Origin: Microbacterium aurantiacum
GTDB lineage: Bacteria; Actinomycetota; Actinomycetes; Actinomycetales; Microbacteriaceae
Assembly (NCBI RefSeq): GCF_002872075.1
Contig: NZ_PGGU01000009.1
Span: 20,720-84,719 of the forward strand
Length of the DNA stretch: 64,000 bases
Direction: 5' to 3'
The notes under the pieces were generated by a model that ran no database searches, was not told the origin of the DNA, and was given only the letters and a program-made list of their open reading frames with translations. The translations under genes were made by a program, and so were the position numbers. Below are positions 54,939 through 63,975 of the stretch, one piece after another. The number at the start of each line of letters is the position of its first letter. The first letter of the stretch is position 1.

Positions 54939-55457
54939 ATGATGAAACTGCGCACGCGACGCGCCCTGGCACTGGCGGGAACAGCCGTGGCGCTCACGAT
55001 CGCCCTCAGCGGCTGCAGCGCGATCAACGACATTCTCAGCGGTGGCGCCCCTCAGGATGCAGAGCGCGACGAGGAGACCGGCGAGGTCAAGGAAGATGCG
55101 AACATCGACATCTTCGCGCTGAAGGTCGGCGACTGCAAGATGGCCAGCGCGTCCGGTCTCATCGAGAGTGCCGACGTCACCCCCTGCGATCAGCCGCACG
55201 ATGAAGAGGTCTACTACGAGTTCTCCATGCCCGACGGCGAGTTCTCGGAGACCGACGTCGATGCAGCCTCGCAGGAGTGCATCGGCGAGCCCTTCACCAC
55301 GTTCGTCGGCGTCGCCTACGACGCATCGGTGCTGACGGTCTACCCGATCACGCCCACGAAGGACACCTGGGACACTCTGAACGACCGCATCATCCAGTGC
55401 GTCATCCTCGAGGACGGCGTCCAGACGACTGGAACGCTGAAGGGCGCGGCGCGCTGA
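54939..55457 (+). CDS. Septum-formation-type lipoprotein, 172 aa
   Basis: A basic N-region, hydrophobic core and lipobox IALSGC place lipidation at Cys26. The mature part shows DIFALKVGDCKMASA and VTPCDQPHDEEVYYEFSMPDGEF, resembling the actinobacterial DUF4190-associated/septum-formation domain in which four cysteines (GDC, PCDQPH, ECIGEPF, QCVIL) form disulfides. Its role is unknown; membrane-anchored outside the cell. It has a GAGGGGAAA ribosome site and a good terminator after it. Confidence 0.85.
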   Translation: MMKLRTRRALALAGTAVALTIALSGCSAINDILSGGAPQDAERDEETGEVKEDANIDIFALKVGDCKMASASGLIESADVTPCDQPHDEEVYYEFSMPDGEFSETDVDAASQECIGEPFTTFVGVAYDASVLTVYPITPTKDTWDTLNDRIIQCVILEDGVQTTGTLKGAAR

Positions 55458-55474
55458 CGCTTTCCACCGTTTCC

Positions 55475-55508
55475 AGAAGAGGCTCCGCCGGACGGCGGGG
55501 CCTCTTCT
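55475..55508 (+). terminator. Terminator after the lipoprotein gene
   Basis: AGAAGAGGC...GCCTCTTCT forms a 9-bp outer stem with an inner CCGCC/GGCGG stem and loop. It lies 18 bp after the stop codon. Confidence 0.85.
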
Positions 55509-55543
55509 GCATCCAGCCGTCGTGAACCGTTCTGTCGCGAACG

Positions 55544-56104
55544 TCAGCGCCGGACGAGAGTCCGGAGGTAGCCGAATCCCACGATCAGATGGAGCACCGC
55601 GCCGACAGCGCAGATGATCTGCCCGATGACGCCGATGACGCCGAGATCGGGAAGGATGCCCAGCCCGATCAGAGCGAGTCCTGTCATGAAGATCGCCGTG
55701 CGGGCCTTCCCGAGTCGGGTCGCGGGGGGCATCTGCTCCGGACGCCGCACCAGGTAGACGACTCCGAGGGTGAGATCCACGCCCACCACCACGACGGCGA
55801 TCCATAGGGGCAGGTGACCGGCGATCACGAATCCGCAGGCGATGAAGGCGACTCCGACACGATCGGCGAAGGGATCGAGCAGAGCGCCGGTCCGGCTGGT
55901 CTGTCCCAGGCGCCGTGCGAGGTAGCCGTCCACCCAATCGCTCACTCCGAACAGCACCAGCAGGACGAGCGTCAGCACCGGAGCGGCGTTCTGGATCAGC
56001 AGCACGATGATCGGAACGACCAGGAGCAGGCGCAGAACGGTGATCGCGTTCGGCAGCGTCGCCCAATCGCGGGTCTTCTCCGATTCGGTAGGGACGTCGT
56101 TCAT
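55544..56104 (-). CDS. CDP-alcohol phosphatidyltransferase
   Basis: The 186-residue membrane protein contains the CAP motif DWVDGYLARRLGQTSRTGALLDPFADR (D-G-x2-A-R-x8-G-x3-D-x3-D) and five to six helices. It makes a phospholipid such as phosphatidylglycerophosphate or cardiolipin from CDP-diacylglycerol; which one cannot be told. Met at 56104 (MNDVPTESEK) is chosen over the 56128 start for the family's short N-terminus. Confidence 0.9.
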   Translation of the reverse strand: MNDVPTESEKTRDWATLPNAITVLRLLLVVPIIVLLIQNAAPVLTLVLLVLFGVSDWVDGYLARRLGQTSRTGALLDPFADRVGVAFIACGFVIAGHLPLWIAVVVVGVDLTLGVVYLVRRPEQMPPATRLGKARTAIFMTGLALIGLGILPDLGVIGVIGQIICAVGAVLHLIVGFGYLRTLVRR

Positions 56105-56189
56105 CCGGCAATCCTCGCTCTCCACCAATGGCCCAGAGTACCGCGTCGTCTCCCACGTTGGGCTCGAGAGCCAGACAGCTCAGGGCTCC

Positions 56190-59100
56190 TCAGACCCGCG
56201 ACAGTCGCAGCGTCACGAGTTGGAACGGTCGAAGCGCCAGACGGATGCCGTCGGCATCCTGACTCGACAGCGCGGCCTGCTCGATCTTTCGCTCGAGCAA
56301 GTCCACCTCGCTCACGTCACCGCTCGGGAAGCCCACGGTGACTGTGGCCTGGGCGCGACGCCCGAGCGCCTCGTACAGACGGACGACGACGTCGCCGCTC
56401 CCATCCTCGGCGAGCTTGACCGCCTCGACCACCACACCGGGGTGGTCGATCGAAACGAGGGGGTGCACGTCGTCGGCTCCCTCTATGCGGCGCTCTGCGA
56501 GGTTTGTGCGGTACCCCTCGGCGATCGTTTCGACGAGGTCGCCGCCGACAACGATGCCCACCTCCAGATGATGCCGGCCCTGGTCTTGCTGCGGGTCGGG
56601 GAACAGCGCCGCCCTGACAAGTGAGAGCCGCACGTTCGAGTACGTCCCCCCCGTCTTACGCGGGTGCCGGGTGATGTCGTGGCCGTAAGTGGAATCGTTG
56701 GTGACGGCGACGCCGAAGTCGCTCTCGCCCACTCTGACCCACCGATGCGCCACGGTCTCGAAGCGCGCAGCATCCCACGAGGTGTTGGTGTGCGTCGGAC
56801 GTATGATGTGCCCGAACTGGATCTCGGAGGCGGCGTGGTCGGTGTGCACGTCGACGGGGACGCTGAGCTTGAGCAGCTTCTGCCGCTCGTGCCAGTCGAG
56901 GTCGACAGCCAGTTTCAGGGTTCGCGACCCCTCATCGAGACGGATGCTGTGCACCAGCGTCGATGCGCCGAATGAGCGCGAGATCACCACGGCACCGTCA
57001 ACGACCTCCATGTCGTCCACGTCGAGGAGGTCGGTGACGTTACGGCGGTAGTGCTCGTCGATGTCCCAGGCATCCCACTGCGTCGGGGTGTCCCGGTGCA
57101 GCTGGAAGACACCGGCGCTCTGACCGGCTGGCACGACCTCACGCGCATTCGTCAGGTCGACGATCGACGTCAGCGCCCCTCGGGCATCGATCGTTGCACG
57201 CACGAGCCCGTTGTCGAGCACGAACCCGCCGTCCGCTGCGACCGGCGTGACCGGCGCGACGGCATCCGCCTCACCGACTGCCAGCGCGCCGACCGAGGCA
57301 TGCCCGTGCGGGGCAGCGTTGGCCACGAGGCTGCGGGTACCCTCGCCGACCAGCGCACGCAGGGAGCCAGCGATGATCTGCTCGAGTTCGACCGCGATCG
57401 CCGCGTAGTTGCGCTCGGCGTCCTGATGCACCCAGGCGATCGATGTTCCGGGGAGAATGTCGTGGAACTGCTGGAGAAGGACGAGCTGCCAGAGGCGCCT
57501 GAGCTGATCGGCCGGGTAGGCGAGTCCGGTTCGCACGGACGCCGTCGCCGCCCAGATCTCTGCCTCGCGGAGCAGGTGCTCACTGCGACGGTTGCCCTGC
57601 TTGGTGGCCAGCTGGCTCGTGTACGTGCCGCGGTGGATCTCGAGATACAGTTCACCGCTCCAGACCTCGGGCGACGGGTACTCGGTCTCGGCCTGCTCGA
57701 AAAACGCCTGTGGCGTGGAATGCCGGGCGATCGGCGATCCTTCCAGCGACCCTGCGCGCTCGACCTGCGCAGCCATCTCACGGGTTGGTCCGCCTCCGCC
57801 GTCGCCGTAACCGTATGGCAGCAGCGAGACACGGGCTCTGCCCTTGTCCTGGAAGTTCCGCTGCGCATGCGCGAGGTCGGCCTGCGAGGCGTCCGAGTTG
57901 TACTTGTCCACCGGAGGGAAGTGCGTGAACACGCGCGTACCGTCGAGGCCCTCCCAGAGGAACGTGTGATGCGGCATCCGGTTCGTCTCGTTCCATGAGA
58001 TCTTCTGCGTGAGGAACCACTTCGATCCTGAGGCCTTGATGATCTGCGGAAGTGCGGCGCTGTAGCCGAAGGAGTCAGGCAGCCAGACCTCGGGGGTGTC
58101 GATTCCGAACTCCCGGAGAAAGAAGCTTTTGCCCTCGACGAGCTGACGGGCGAGGGCTTCGGAGCCGACCATGTTCGTGTCCGACTCGACCCACATGCCG
58201 CCGACCGGCACGAAGCGGCCTTCGCGCACACGCTCGACCAGACGCGCCCAGATCTCCGGGTAGCGCTCCTTGATCCAGGCGAACTGCTGCGCCGACGAGC
58301 TGGCGAACACGACGTCAGGGTTCTCGTCCATCAGCGAGAGCACGTTCGAGAAGGTGCGCGACACCTTGCGAGCCGTTTCGCGCACTGGCCAGAGCCAGGC
58401 CGAATCGATGTGCGCGTGCCCGATGGCATGCAGCACGTGCGCGCTCGCATGGGCGGGACTAGCCAGCACCGTTCGGAGCGCCTCTCGGCCGTCTGCCGCC
58501 GTGCCCGCGACGTCATGCGGGTCGACGAGGTCGATCATCCGATCCAGCGCCTGCACGATCTCGGCTCGCCGCGGCGACGAGGCATCCAGCTCGGCGATGA
58601 GTCCGCGCAGGATCACGGTGTCGTCGAGCAGGGACTCGACGGTCAGGTCGCGCAGGGCCACGTCGACGACGCGGAGCACGTAGATCGGATCGGCACCGGC
58701 GGTCTCGGGGTCACCGAGCTCGGTCGGGTCGAACGTGAAGATGCTGCCCACGTCGGGGTTGGACGCCGCCTCGAGCAGCACGTCGATGCGGCCGTCCGGC
58801 TGCACCGCCGCGGCGACCGCGTTGTTGAACGGCGAGATGGCTTTGATCGGACTCCCGTCGAGACCCCAGACGAGAGCCTCGGCCTGGAAGCCGCTCTGTC
58901 CGGCCGTGAAACCGAGGTCCACGACGAGTTCTGCCCGGGTGGCGTCAGGAAGATCGCCGGATGCCGTGCGCCACTCGGTCGGGACCTTCCCGCTGACACG
59001 AAACCAGGTCGTCCCCCAGGGGCGCCCCCACGGAGCGCCGACCGCGGTAGGGGTGTAGTCCGCCTGGACGGCGTCCGTGAAGGGCACCGGCTCCCCCGGT

Positions 59101-59213
59101 ACCTCCCAGGCGCGCACCTCGAGCGGGTGGCTCAGCCGGTGGCGCGCCGGACGGAGGCGCTCGCGGATGAATCGGTCGATGCGCATCTCGATGAGCGCGG
59201 TGCGGTCGTGCAT
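56190..59213 (-). CDS. Alpha-mannosidase, glycoside hydrolase family 38
   Basis: The 1007-residue protein has an N-terminal domain of about 270 residues, then the GH38 catalytic domain with the metal site HAIGHAHIDSAWLWPVRET, the probable nucleophile Asp near residue 343 in GGMWVESDTNMVGSEAL, and PDSFGYSAALPQIIKASG, followed by the mid and C-terminal beta domains. No signal peptide is seen, so it cleaves imported mannosides in the cytoplasm. The frame is open to 60059, but ATG at 59213 (MHDRTALIEM) lies after the permease gene. It is the last gene of the ROK-SBP-permease-permease-mannosidase cluster. Confidence 0.95.
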   Translation of the reverse strand: MHDRTALIEMRIDRFIRERLRPARHRLSHPLEVRAWEVPGEPVPFTDAVQADYTPTAVGAPWGRPWGTTWFRVSGKVPTEWRTASGDLPDATRAELVVDLGFTAGQSGFQAEALVWGLDGSPIKAISPFNNAVAAAVQPDGRIDVLLEAASNPDVGSIFTFDPTELGDPETAGADPIYVLRVVDVALRDLTVESLLDDTVILRGLIAELDASSPRRAEIVQALDRMIDLVDPHDVAGTAADGREALRTVLASPAHASAHVLHAIGHAHIDSAWLWPVRETARKVSRTFSNVLSLMDENPDVVFASSSAQQFAWIKERYPEIWARLVERVREGRFVPVGGMWVESDTNMVGSEALARQLVEGKSFFLREFGIDTPEVWLPDSFGYSAALPQIIKASGSKWFLTQKISWNETNRMPHHTFLWEGLDGTRVFTHFPPVDKYNSDASQADLAHAQRNFQDKGRARVSLLPYGYGDGGGGPTREMAAQVERAGSLEGSPIARHSTPQAFFEQAETEYPSPEVWSGELYLEIHRGTYTSQLATKQGNRRSEHLLREAEIWAATASVRTGLAYPADQLRRLWQLVLLQQFHDILPGTSIAWVHQDAERNYAAIAVELEQIIAGSLRALVGEGTRSLVANAAPHGHASVGALAVGEADAVAPVTPVAADGGFVLDNGLVRATIDARGALTSIVDLTNAREVVPAGQSAGVFQLHRDTPTQWDAWDIDEHYRRNVTDLLDVDDMEVVDGAVVISRSFGASTLVHSIRLDEGSRTLKLAVDLDWHERQKLLKLSVPVDVHTDHAASEIQFGHIIRPTHTNTSWDAARFETVAHRWVRVGESDFGVAVTNDSTYGHDITRHPRKTGGTYSNVRLSLVRAALFPDPQQDQGRHHLEVGIVVGGDLVETIAEGYRTNLAERRIEGADDVHPLVSIDHPGVVVEAVKLAEDGSGDVVVRLYEALGRRAQATVTVGFPSGDVSEVDLLERKIEQAALSSQDADGIRLALRPFQLVTLRLSRV

Positions 59214-59257
59214 GTGTGGTGCTTTCTGGATTGGGGGGTTGTACGCGGAGGTGGGGG

Positions 59258-60145
59258 TCAGCCCTTGACGCCGCCGGCCAGCGCGAAGCTGCTGCCGGAG
59301 AGACGCTGCACGAGCAGGTACAAGACGAGGATCGGTACGGAGTACAACGTGGCGAACGCTGCGAGCTGCCCGTAGGCGACGGCGCCGTGGTTGCCGAAGA
59401 ACGTGAAGATCGCGACGGCCGCTGGCATCTTCTCGGAGCTGAACAACAGGACGAACGGGACGAAGAAGTTCCCCCAGGCCTGAGTGAACACGAAGATGAA
59501 GACCACGCTGATGCCCGGGCGCATGAGGGGCAGGACGATGGTCCACAGCGCCCGCATGGCGGAGGCGCCGTCGACCCATGCGGCCTCCTCGAGAGAGACC
59601 GGCACCGAGTCCATGAAGTTCTTCAGCATCCAGATCGCCATGGGCAACGACGTGGCGGCCATGAACAGGATCACACTGACCTGCGAGTCGAGCATCTTCA
59701 ACTGCACGAAAAGCGCGTAGACCGGCACCATCATGGCCGTGATCGGCAGGCAGGAGCCGAACAGGACCGAGTACATGAAGCCGCGCTGGAAGCGCGAGTT
59801 GTGCCGCGAGAGCGGATACGCGGCGAGCACGCCGACGGCGACGGTGATGAGCGCGGTGCCGAGCGAGATGAGGGTCGAGTTCCACAGCGGCAGCAGCGTC
59901 ATCGACCAGTCGAACACCGAGACGAAGTTGTCGAAGGTGAGGCTCTCCGGCACCGAGATCGACACCGTGGCGGATGGGGACACCGCAGAGAACACGATCC
60001 ACGCGATCGGCACGAGGAAGACGACCCCGATCACGATCAGGACGGTGTTGGCGAGCCACGCGGAGCGGCGCTTCGCAGGCGACGCGACAGAGATCCGTGG
60101 GCCGCGCCTGACAGCGGGGCGGACGAGTGCTTCAGTGGCGGTCAT
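59258..60145 (-). CDS. Sugar ABC transporter permease (MalG-like)
   Basis: Six helices and the EAA loop EEAAWVDGASAMRALWTIVLPLMRPGI, which contacts the ATPase, define a CUT1-family inner-membrane permease. It shares one base with the preceding permease gene (TGATG). No ATPase is encoded in this operon, as is usual in actinobacteria that use a shared MsiK-type ATPase. Confidence 0.94.
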   Translation of the reverse strand: MTATEALVRPAVRRGPRISVASPAKRRSAWLANTVLIVIGVVFLVPIAWIVFSAVSPSATVSISVPESLTFDNFVSVFDWSMTLLPLWNSTLISLGTALITVAVGVLAAYPLSRHNSRFQRGFMYSVLFGSCLPITAMMVPVYALFVQLKMLDSQVSVILFMAATSLPMAIWMLKNFMDSVPVSLEEAAWVDGASAMRALWTIVLPLMRPGISVVFIFVFTQAWGNFFVPFVLLFSSEKMPAAVAIFTFFGNHGAVAYGQLAAFATLYSVPILVLYLLVQRLSGSSFALAGGVKG

Positions 60146-61074
60146 CAGTCGACCTCCGGCTTGAGGATGCGAATGTAGAAGATGGCGAAGATCGCGCCGA
60201 GCACGAGGGTCACCGCAGCGATCGCCGTACCGTAGCCGATCTGCGAGTACTGGAACGCCTCCTGATACGCGAGGACAGGAAGGGTCGAGCTCGAGACGCC
60301 GGGTCCCCCCTTGGTCATCACCCAGATGAGACCGAAGGTCCCGAGCGTCTGCAGCGTGGTGAGCATCAGGTTCGTCGATATCGAGCGGCGAATCATCGGG
60401 ATGGTGATGAGGAAGAAGCGCTGGGCGGCGTTCGCGCCGTCGATCTGTGCGGCCTCCATCACCTCAGGCGACACCTCGTTGAGAGCAGCTCCGTAGACGA
60501 GCATCGAGAAGGCCGTGCCCCGCCAGACGTTGGCGAGGATGACGGCGAACATCGGGTATTCGATGAGCCAACTCACCGCGGGGATGCCGACGGCTTCCAA
60601 CATCGCATTGAGTGTGCCGTCCTTCGAGAAGTAGGCGTAGAGGGCGAAGGCGGCGACGATCTCGGGCATCACCCAGGCCACGACGACGAGTGCGCCGACG
60701 ACGCTGTTGACCGACTTCGAGCCGATGCGCATGAGCGCCGCGACACCGAGCCCCAGAACGTTCTGACCGATTATCGCGGAGAACAGCACGAAGACGACCG
60801 TGAGAACCAGCGCCGTCCAGAAGTTCGGATCCGTGAACAGTGCGACGTAGTTGTCGAAACCGACGAACTCGGGCTGCGCCGCCCGATAGCCGGTGAGAGC
60901 CCGGTTGGTCAGCGATCCCCAGATCGCATAGATGATCGGCCCGAGCAGGAACACGACCAGCAGCACCGCCGCAGGTAACAACGGGACAGAGCGCAGCAGG
61001 TCGCGGAGGCGGGTGCGCCGCCCGGCCCCGGTGTGCACCGGGGCCGGGCTGCGCGTTGCGGATGCGGAGGTCAC
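60145..61074 (-). CDS. Sugar ABC transporter permease (MalF-like)
   Basis: The 309-residue protein has six helices and the EAA loop MEAAQIDGANAAQRFFLITIPMIRRSI. GTG at 61074 is chosen because AGGA lies upstream and the longer frame from 61125 would run into the binding-protein gene. Together with the MalG-like gene it forms the membrane channel. Confidence 0.92.
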   Translation of the reverse strand: MTSASATRSPAPVHTGAGRRTRLRDLLRSVPLLPAAVLLVVFLLGPIIYAIWGSLTNRALTGYRAAQPEFVGFDNYVALFTDPNFWTALVLTVVFVLFSAIIGQNVLGLGVAALMRIGSKSVNSVVGALVVVAWVMPEIVAAFALYAYFSKDGTLNAMLEAVGIPAVSWLIEYPMFAVILANVWRGTAFSMLVYGAALNEVSPEVMEAAQIDGANAAQRFFLITIPMIRRSISTNLMLTTLQTLGTFGLIWVMTKGGPGVSSSTLPVLAYQEAFQYSQIGYGTAIAAVTLVLGAIFAIFYIRILKPEVD

Positions 61075-61084
61075 TGAGGAATTC

Positions 61085-62437
61085 CTACTCGACCTTGTCC
61101 GCGCCGACGATCTGGGTGAGAGCATCGTCGTAGGTCTTCACCGCGTCCTCCGGGGTCGCATCTCCGGTGATCACCGATTCTGTCGCCTGCTGAAGCGCGC
61201 TGGTTATCTGCGAGTAGTCCGGCGTGGTCGGACGGAAGTGCGTGTACTGCACGAGGTCGGAGAAGAACGCGAAGGTCGGGTTGTACGAGAGGTACGCATC
61301 GTCGGTCGCGACGTCCTCGCGGACGGCGATCTGACTGTTCTCGGTGTCGTACTTGAGGGAGTTCTCCTGGTTCAGCGCCATCGTGATGAAGTCGAAGGAA
61401 GTCTGCGGGTGCTTCGTCTGAGCGCCGACCGCGAGGGTCCAGCCTCCGGACATGGACGTGTAGCCGGGGTCGCCGCCGTCTTGCGTCGGCATCTTGGCGA
61501 GACCGATCTTGTCCTCCCAGCCGTCCCAGGCGCTGTCGCCGCTGATCCAGCCGCCGGGCAGCCACGACCCGTCGATAGCCATGGCGAGCTTCCCCTCGGG
61601 GAGCAGCTCCGTGGAAACACGGCTGCCGATGGTCGAGTCGAGGGCGAGATCGAGCGGAGTCGCCAGATCATTCTTGTAGAGCGTGTCGTAGAAGCCGAAA
61701 GCGTCAGTGAGACCCTTGGAGCCCACCGCCCACTTGTCCGAGTCGGCGTCGTACAGGGTGGACTCGGTGCCGTAGAGCAACATCTCAACACCCTGCATCG
61801 AGGTCTGCTCACCGCCGCTCTTGCTGCCGTAGATGTTCAGCGGGATCAGGTCGGCGTCGTACGCCTTCACCGCTTCGGCGGCATCGAGGATGTCCTGCCA
61901 CGATGCTGGCTGCCAGTCGGTGGGGAGTCCCGCTGCGGCGAAGATCTCCTTGTTGTAGTAGATCGCGCGGGTGTCGGTACCCATCGAGATTCCGTAGGTG
62001 CTGCCATCTCCGCCGAGTCCCGCTTCCTTGGCCGCATCGTAGAACTGGTCCCACTCGTCCCAGTCGGCGAGGTAGTCGTCGATCGGGAGCAGGTAGCCGG
62101 CGGCGGCGTCGGAGCGCAGCTGGAAGGTGTCCTCGTAGATCACGTCGGGTGCGGTGTCGGGCGACCCGTTCATCAGGGCGAGCTTCGTGAAGTACTCGTC
62201 CTCGGACTCGATCGGCTGGAGCTTCACCGTCACACCGGGGTTCGCGGCCTCGAACTCGGGCTTGACCTTCTGGAAGAGATCGTCGAGCTGGTGGAACGCC
62301 GACGTCATCTGGTACGCGACAGTGATGGTGCGGTCTCCGCTGTCGGACGTCTCCGCGTCCCCGGATGCGCTGCATCCCGAGAGGACGATCGCGCCGACCG
62401 CGATCGCACCGATGGCGGCGAGGGGCTTCGTTCGCAT
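61085..62437 (-). CDS. Sugar-binding lipoprotein of ABC importer
   Basis: The 450-residue protein has a lipoprotein signal with lipobox VLSGC (Cys22) and the type 1 extracellular binding-protein features (FEAANPGVTVKLQPIE, APDVIYEDTFQ, AIDGSWLPGGW). It would capture a mannoside or other oligosaccharide outside the cell. It is first in the import operon, with an imperfect palindrome over its promoter that probably binds the upstream ROK regulator. Confidence 0.94.
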   Translation of the reverse strand: MRTKPLAAIGAIAVGAIVLSGCSASGDAETSDSGDRTITVAYQMTSAFHQLDDLFQKVKPEFEAANPGVTVKLQPIESEDEYFTKLALMNGSPDTAPDVIYEDTFQLRSDAAAGYLLPIDDYLADWDEWDQFYDAAKEAGLGGDGSTYGISMGTDTRAIYYNKEIFAAAGLPTDWQPASWQDILDAAEAVKAYDADLIPLNIYGSKSGGEQTSMQGVEMLLYGTESTLYDADSDKWAVGSKGLTDAFGFYDTLYKNDLATPLDLALDSTIGSRVSTELLPEGKLAMAIDGSWLPGGWISGDSAWDGWEDKIGLAKMPTQDGGDPGYTSMSGGWTLAVGAQTKHPQTSFDFITMALNQENSLKYDTENSQIAVREDVATDDAYLSYNPTFAFFSDLVQYTHFRPTTPDYSQITSALQQATESVITGDATPEDAVKTYDDALTQIVGADKVE

Positions 62438-62487
62438 CTGCTTTGCTCCTTTGCATGCGGACCTCGCTGTTGAGGCCCTCAGACGGA

Positions 62488-62508
62488 TAATCCTATCAAA
62501 TGGGATAA
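62488..62508. promoter_or_regulatory. Candidate ROK operator at the binding-protein promoter
   Basis: An imperfect 21-bp palindrome with half-sites TnATCCnAT and ATnGGATnA (14 of 21 positions symmetric) lies 51-71 bp upstream of the ATG at 62437 and contains the -10 TAGGAT (62495-62490, minus strand). A bound repressor would block the promoter. Confidence 0.6.
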
Positions 62509-62580
62509 CTACCGCGAGAGGGTCTCATAACATTTCTGTCACGGCGCGCTATGCAGGTCGCCAGCACCGACAGCGTGCGG

Positions 62581-63795
62581 TCAGTGGCTGATCATGAGCC
62601 GCGACGGACGCGCCGTGAGCGCATCGTCGAGCACGAGGCACGCAGCTCCCACAGCGGCTGAATCCGCGCCGATCTGCGACGGGCGCAGTTGCACGGGCTC
62701 CGTGGACGTGCTCACGGCTGTGGTGTGCACCCAGTGATCCAGCACCGGGAGAAGCCGTTCGCCCAGCCTCGACCACGCAGGACCGCCCAGGACGACGATG
62801 CCGAGATCGAGGAGGTTGTTCACCTCGACGATCGCCGTCGCGAGGTGCCGCCCTGCACGCTCCAAGGCTGTGAGCACTCCCCCATCCCCGGCCGCGGCCA
62901 AGGCCGACAGCAGTTCGAGCTGCATCCGCGCATCTCCCGCATCACTTGCGGCGGATGTCCGCTCAGCCTGGGCCAGGAGCATTCGCGGCTCCATGATCAC
63001 CCCGATGCAGCCGCGCGACCCGCACGTGCAGAGCGGCCCCTCCGGATCGACGACGATGTGCGCGATGTTGCCTGCGTTGCCGGTCCTGCCGTGCACGGGC
63101 GCCCCGGAGACCGAGAGCCCGAGGCCGAGCCCTGCACCATAGTAGAGAAACATGGCGTCGGAGAGCTCCTGCCCGACGTCGAACCACTGCTCTCCGACGA
63201 CGGTCGCGACGACGTCTTTCTCGAGCAGCGTCGGCAACCCGCTGACCCGTTCCAATTCCTTGCGTACCGACACGTTATGCCAGGCAGGGAGGAGCGGAGG
63301 ATTCAGCAAGCGACCCGCTTCGCGGTCGAAAGGCCCCGGAGCCGCCACACCGATCCCGAGCACGCGTTCCGCAGGGAGGCGCGCCTCGACGACGAGTGAT
63401 CGGACGCTGTCTCCGAGACGCTCCACGAGTTCATCCGGCGACGCATCGGCGCCTCCGGGGGTCTGCTCCGTCCGTGCGACGACAGCACCGGCGGCATCCA
63501 CGACCACGACGGTGTCGACGGCCGGGTCAAGATGCACACCGACCGCGTAGCGCGAGTCCGACCGCAGCGCGAGCAGCGTCCGGGGCTTTCCCGGCCCCGA
63601 GATGACCTTTCCGGTCTCCTCGATCAGCCCCTCGTTGGCGAGCCGGCGAGTGACATTGCTGAGCGTCTGCGTCGACAACCCCGTGCGTTCGGCGAGCTCG
63701 CTGCGGCTGAGCCCTTCCTCGGACCGGCGGATGAGGTCGAAGACGAGCGCCTGGTTGTAGACGCCCACAGCTGGGAGGTTCGACCCACGCTGCAT
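62581..63795 (-). CDS. ROK-family transcriptional regulator
   Basis: A MarR-like winged helix (YNQALVFDLIRRSEEGLSRSELAERTGLSTQTLSNVTRRLANEGLIEETGK) leads a ROK domain with zinc-type CTCGSRGCIG. The sugar-kinase phosphate motif DxGxT is replaced by LDPAVDT, and the usual GCxE ends GCIG, so it is probably a sensor only, not a kinase. It likely represses the adjacent importer and mannosidase operon, induced by a mannoside. ATG at 63795 follows GGAG; upstream frame to 63870 has only a TTG. Confidence 0.92.
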   Translation of the reverse strand: MQRGSNLPAVGVYNQALVFDLIRRSEEGLSRSELAERTGLSTQTLSNVTRRLANEGLIEETGKVISGPGKPRTLLALRSDSRYAVGVHLDPAVDTVVVVDAAGAVVARTEQTPGGADASPDELVERLGDSVRSLVVEARLPAERVLGIGVAAPGPFDREAGRLLNPPLLPAWHNVSVRKELERVSGLPTLLEKDVVATVVGEQWFDVGQELSDAMFLYYGAGLGLGLSVSGAPVHGRTGNAGNIAHIVVDPEGPLCTCGSRGCIGVIMEPRMLLAQAERTSAASDAGDARMQLELLSALAAAGDGGVLTALERAGRHLATAIVEVNNLLDLGIVVLGGPAWSRLGERLLPVLDHWVHTTAVSTSTEPVQLRPSQIGADSAAVGAACLVLDDALTARPSRLMISH

Positions 63796-63888
63796 ATTCC
63801 GCTCCCTCGCCCTTGCACCTTCGTCGGCGCGTGAACCTTCATGATTGCCGCGTAGCACCGCAACGGTCAAACCCGGGCCGCAAGCTAA

Positions 63889-63894
63889 AGCCTA
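63889..63894 (-). promoter_or_regulatory. Candidate -10 of the ROK gene
   Basis: TAGGCT on the minus strand would give a leader of about 87 nt to the ATG at 63795. The rest of 63796-63975 shows no gene or clear site. Confidence 0.4.
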
Positions 63895-63975
63895 GAGCGG
63901 GAAGCCATGGACGCGCACTCCCGTCGTCGCCGCTCAGTCGTGCGCGTATCAACGCGCAGTACATGGGAGAAGGCG

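Noticed and set aside
59214..60059. N-terminal extension of the GH38 frame to 1289 codons
   Set aside because: It overlaps the permease gene in another frame; the GH38 N-terminal domain starts at the ATG at 59213.
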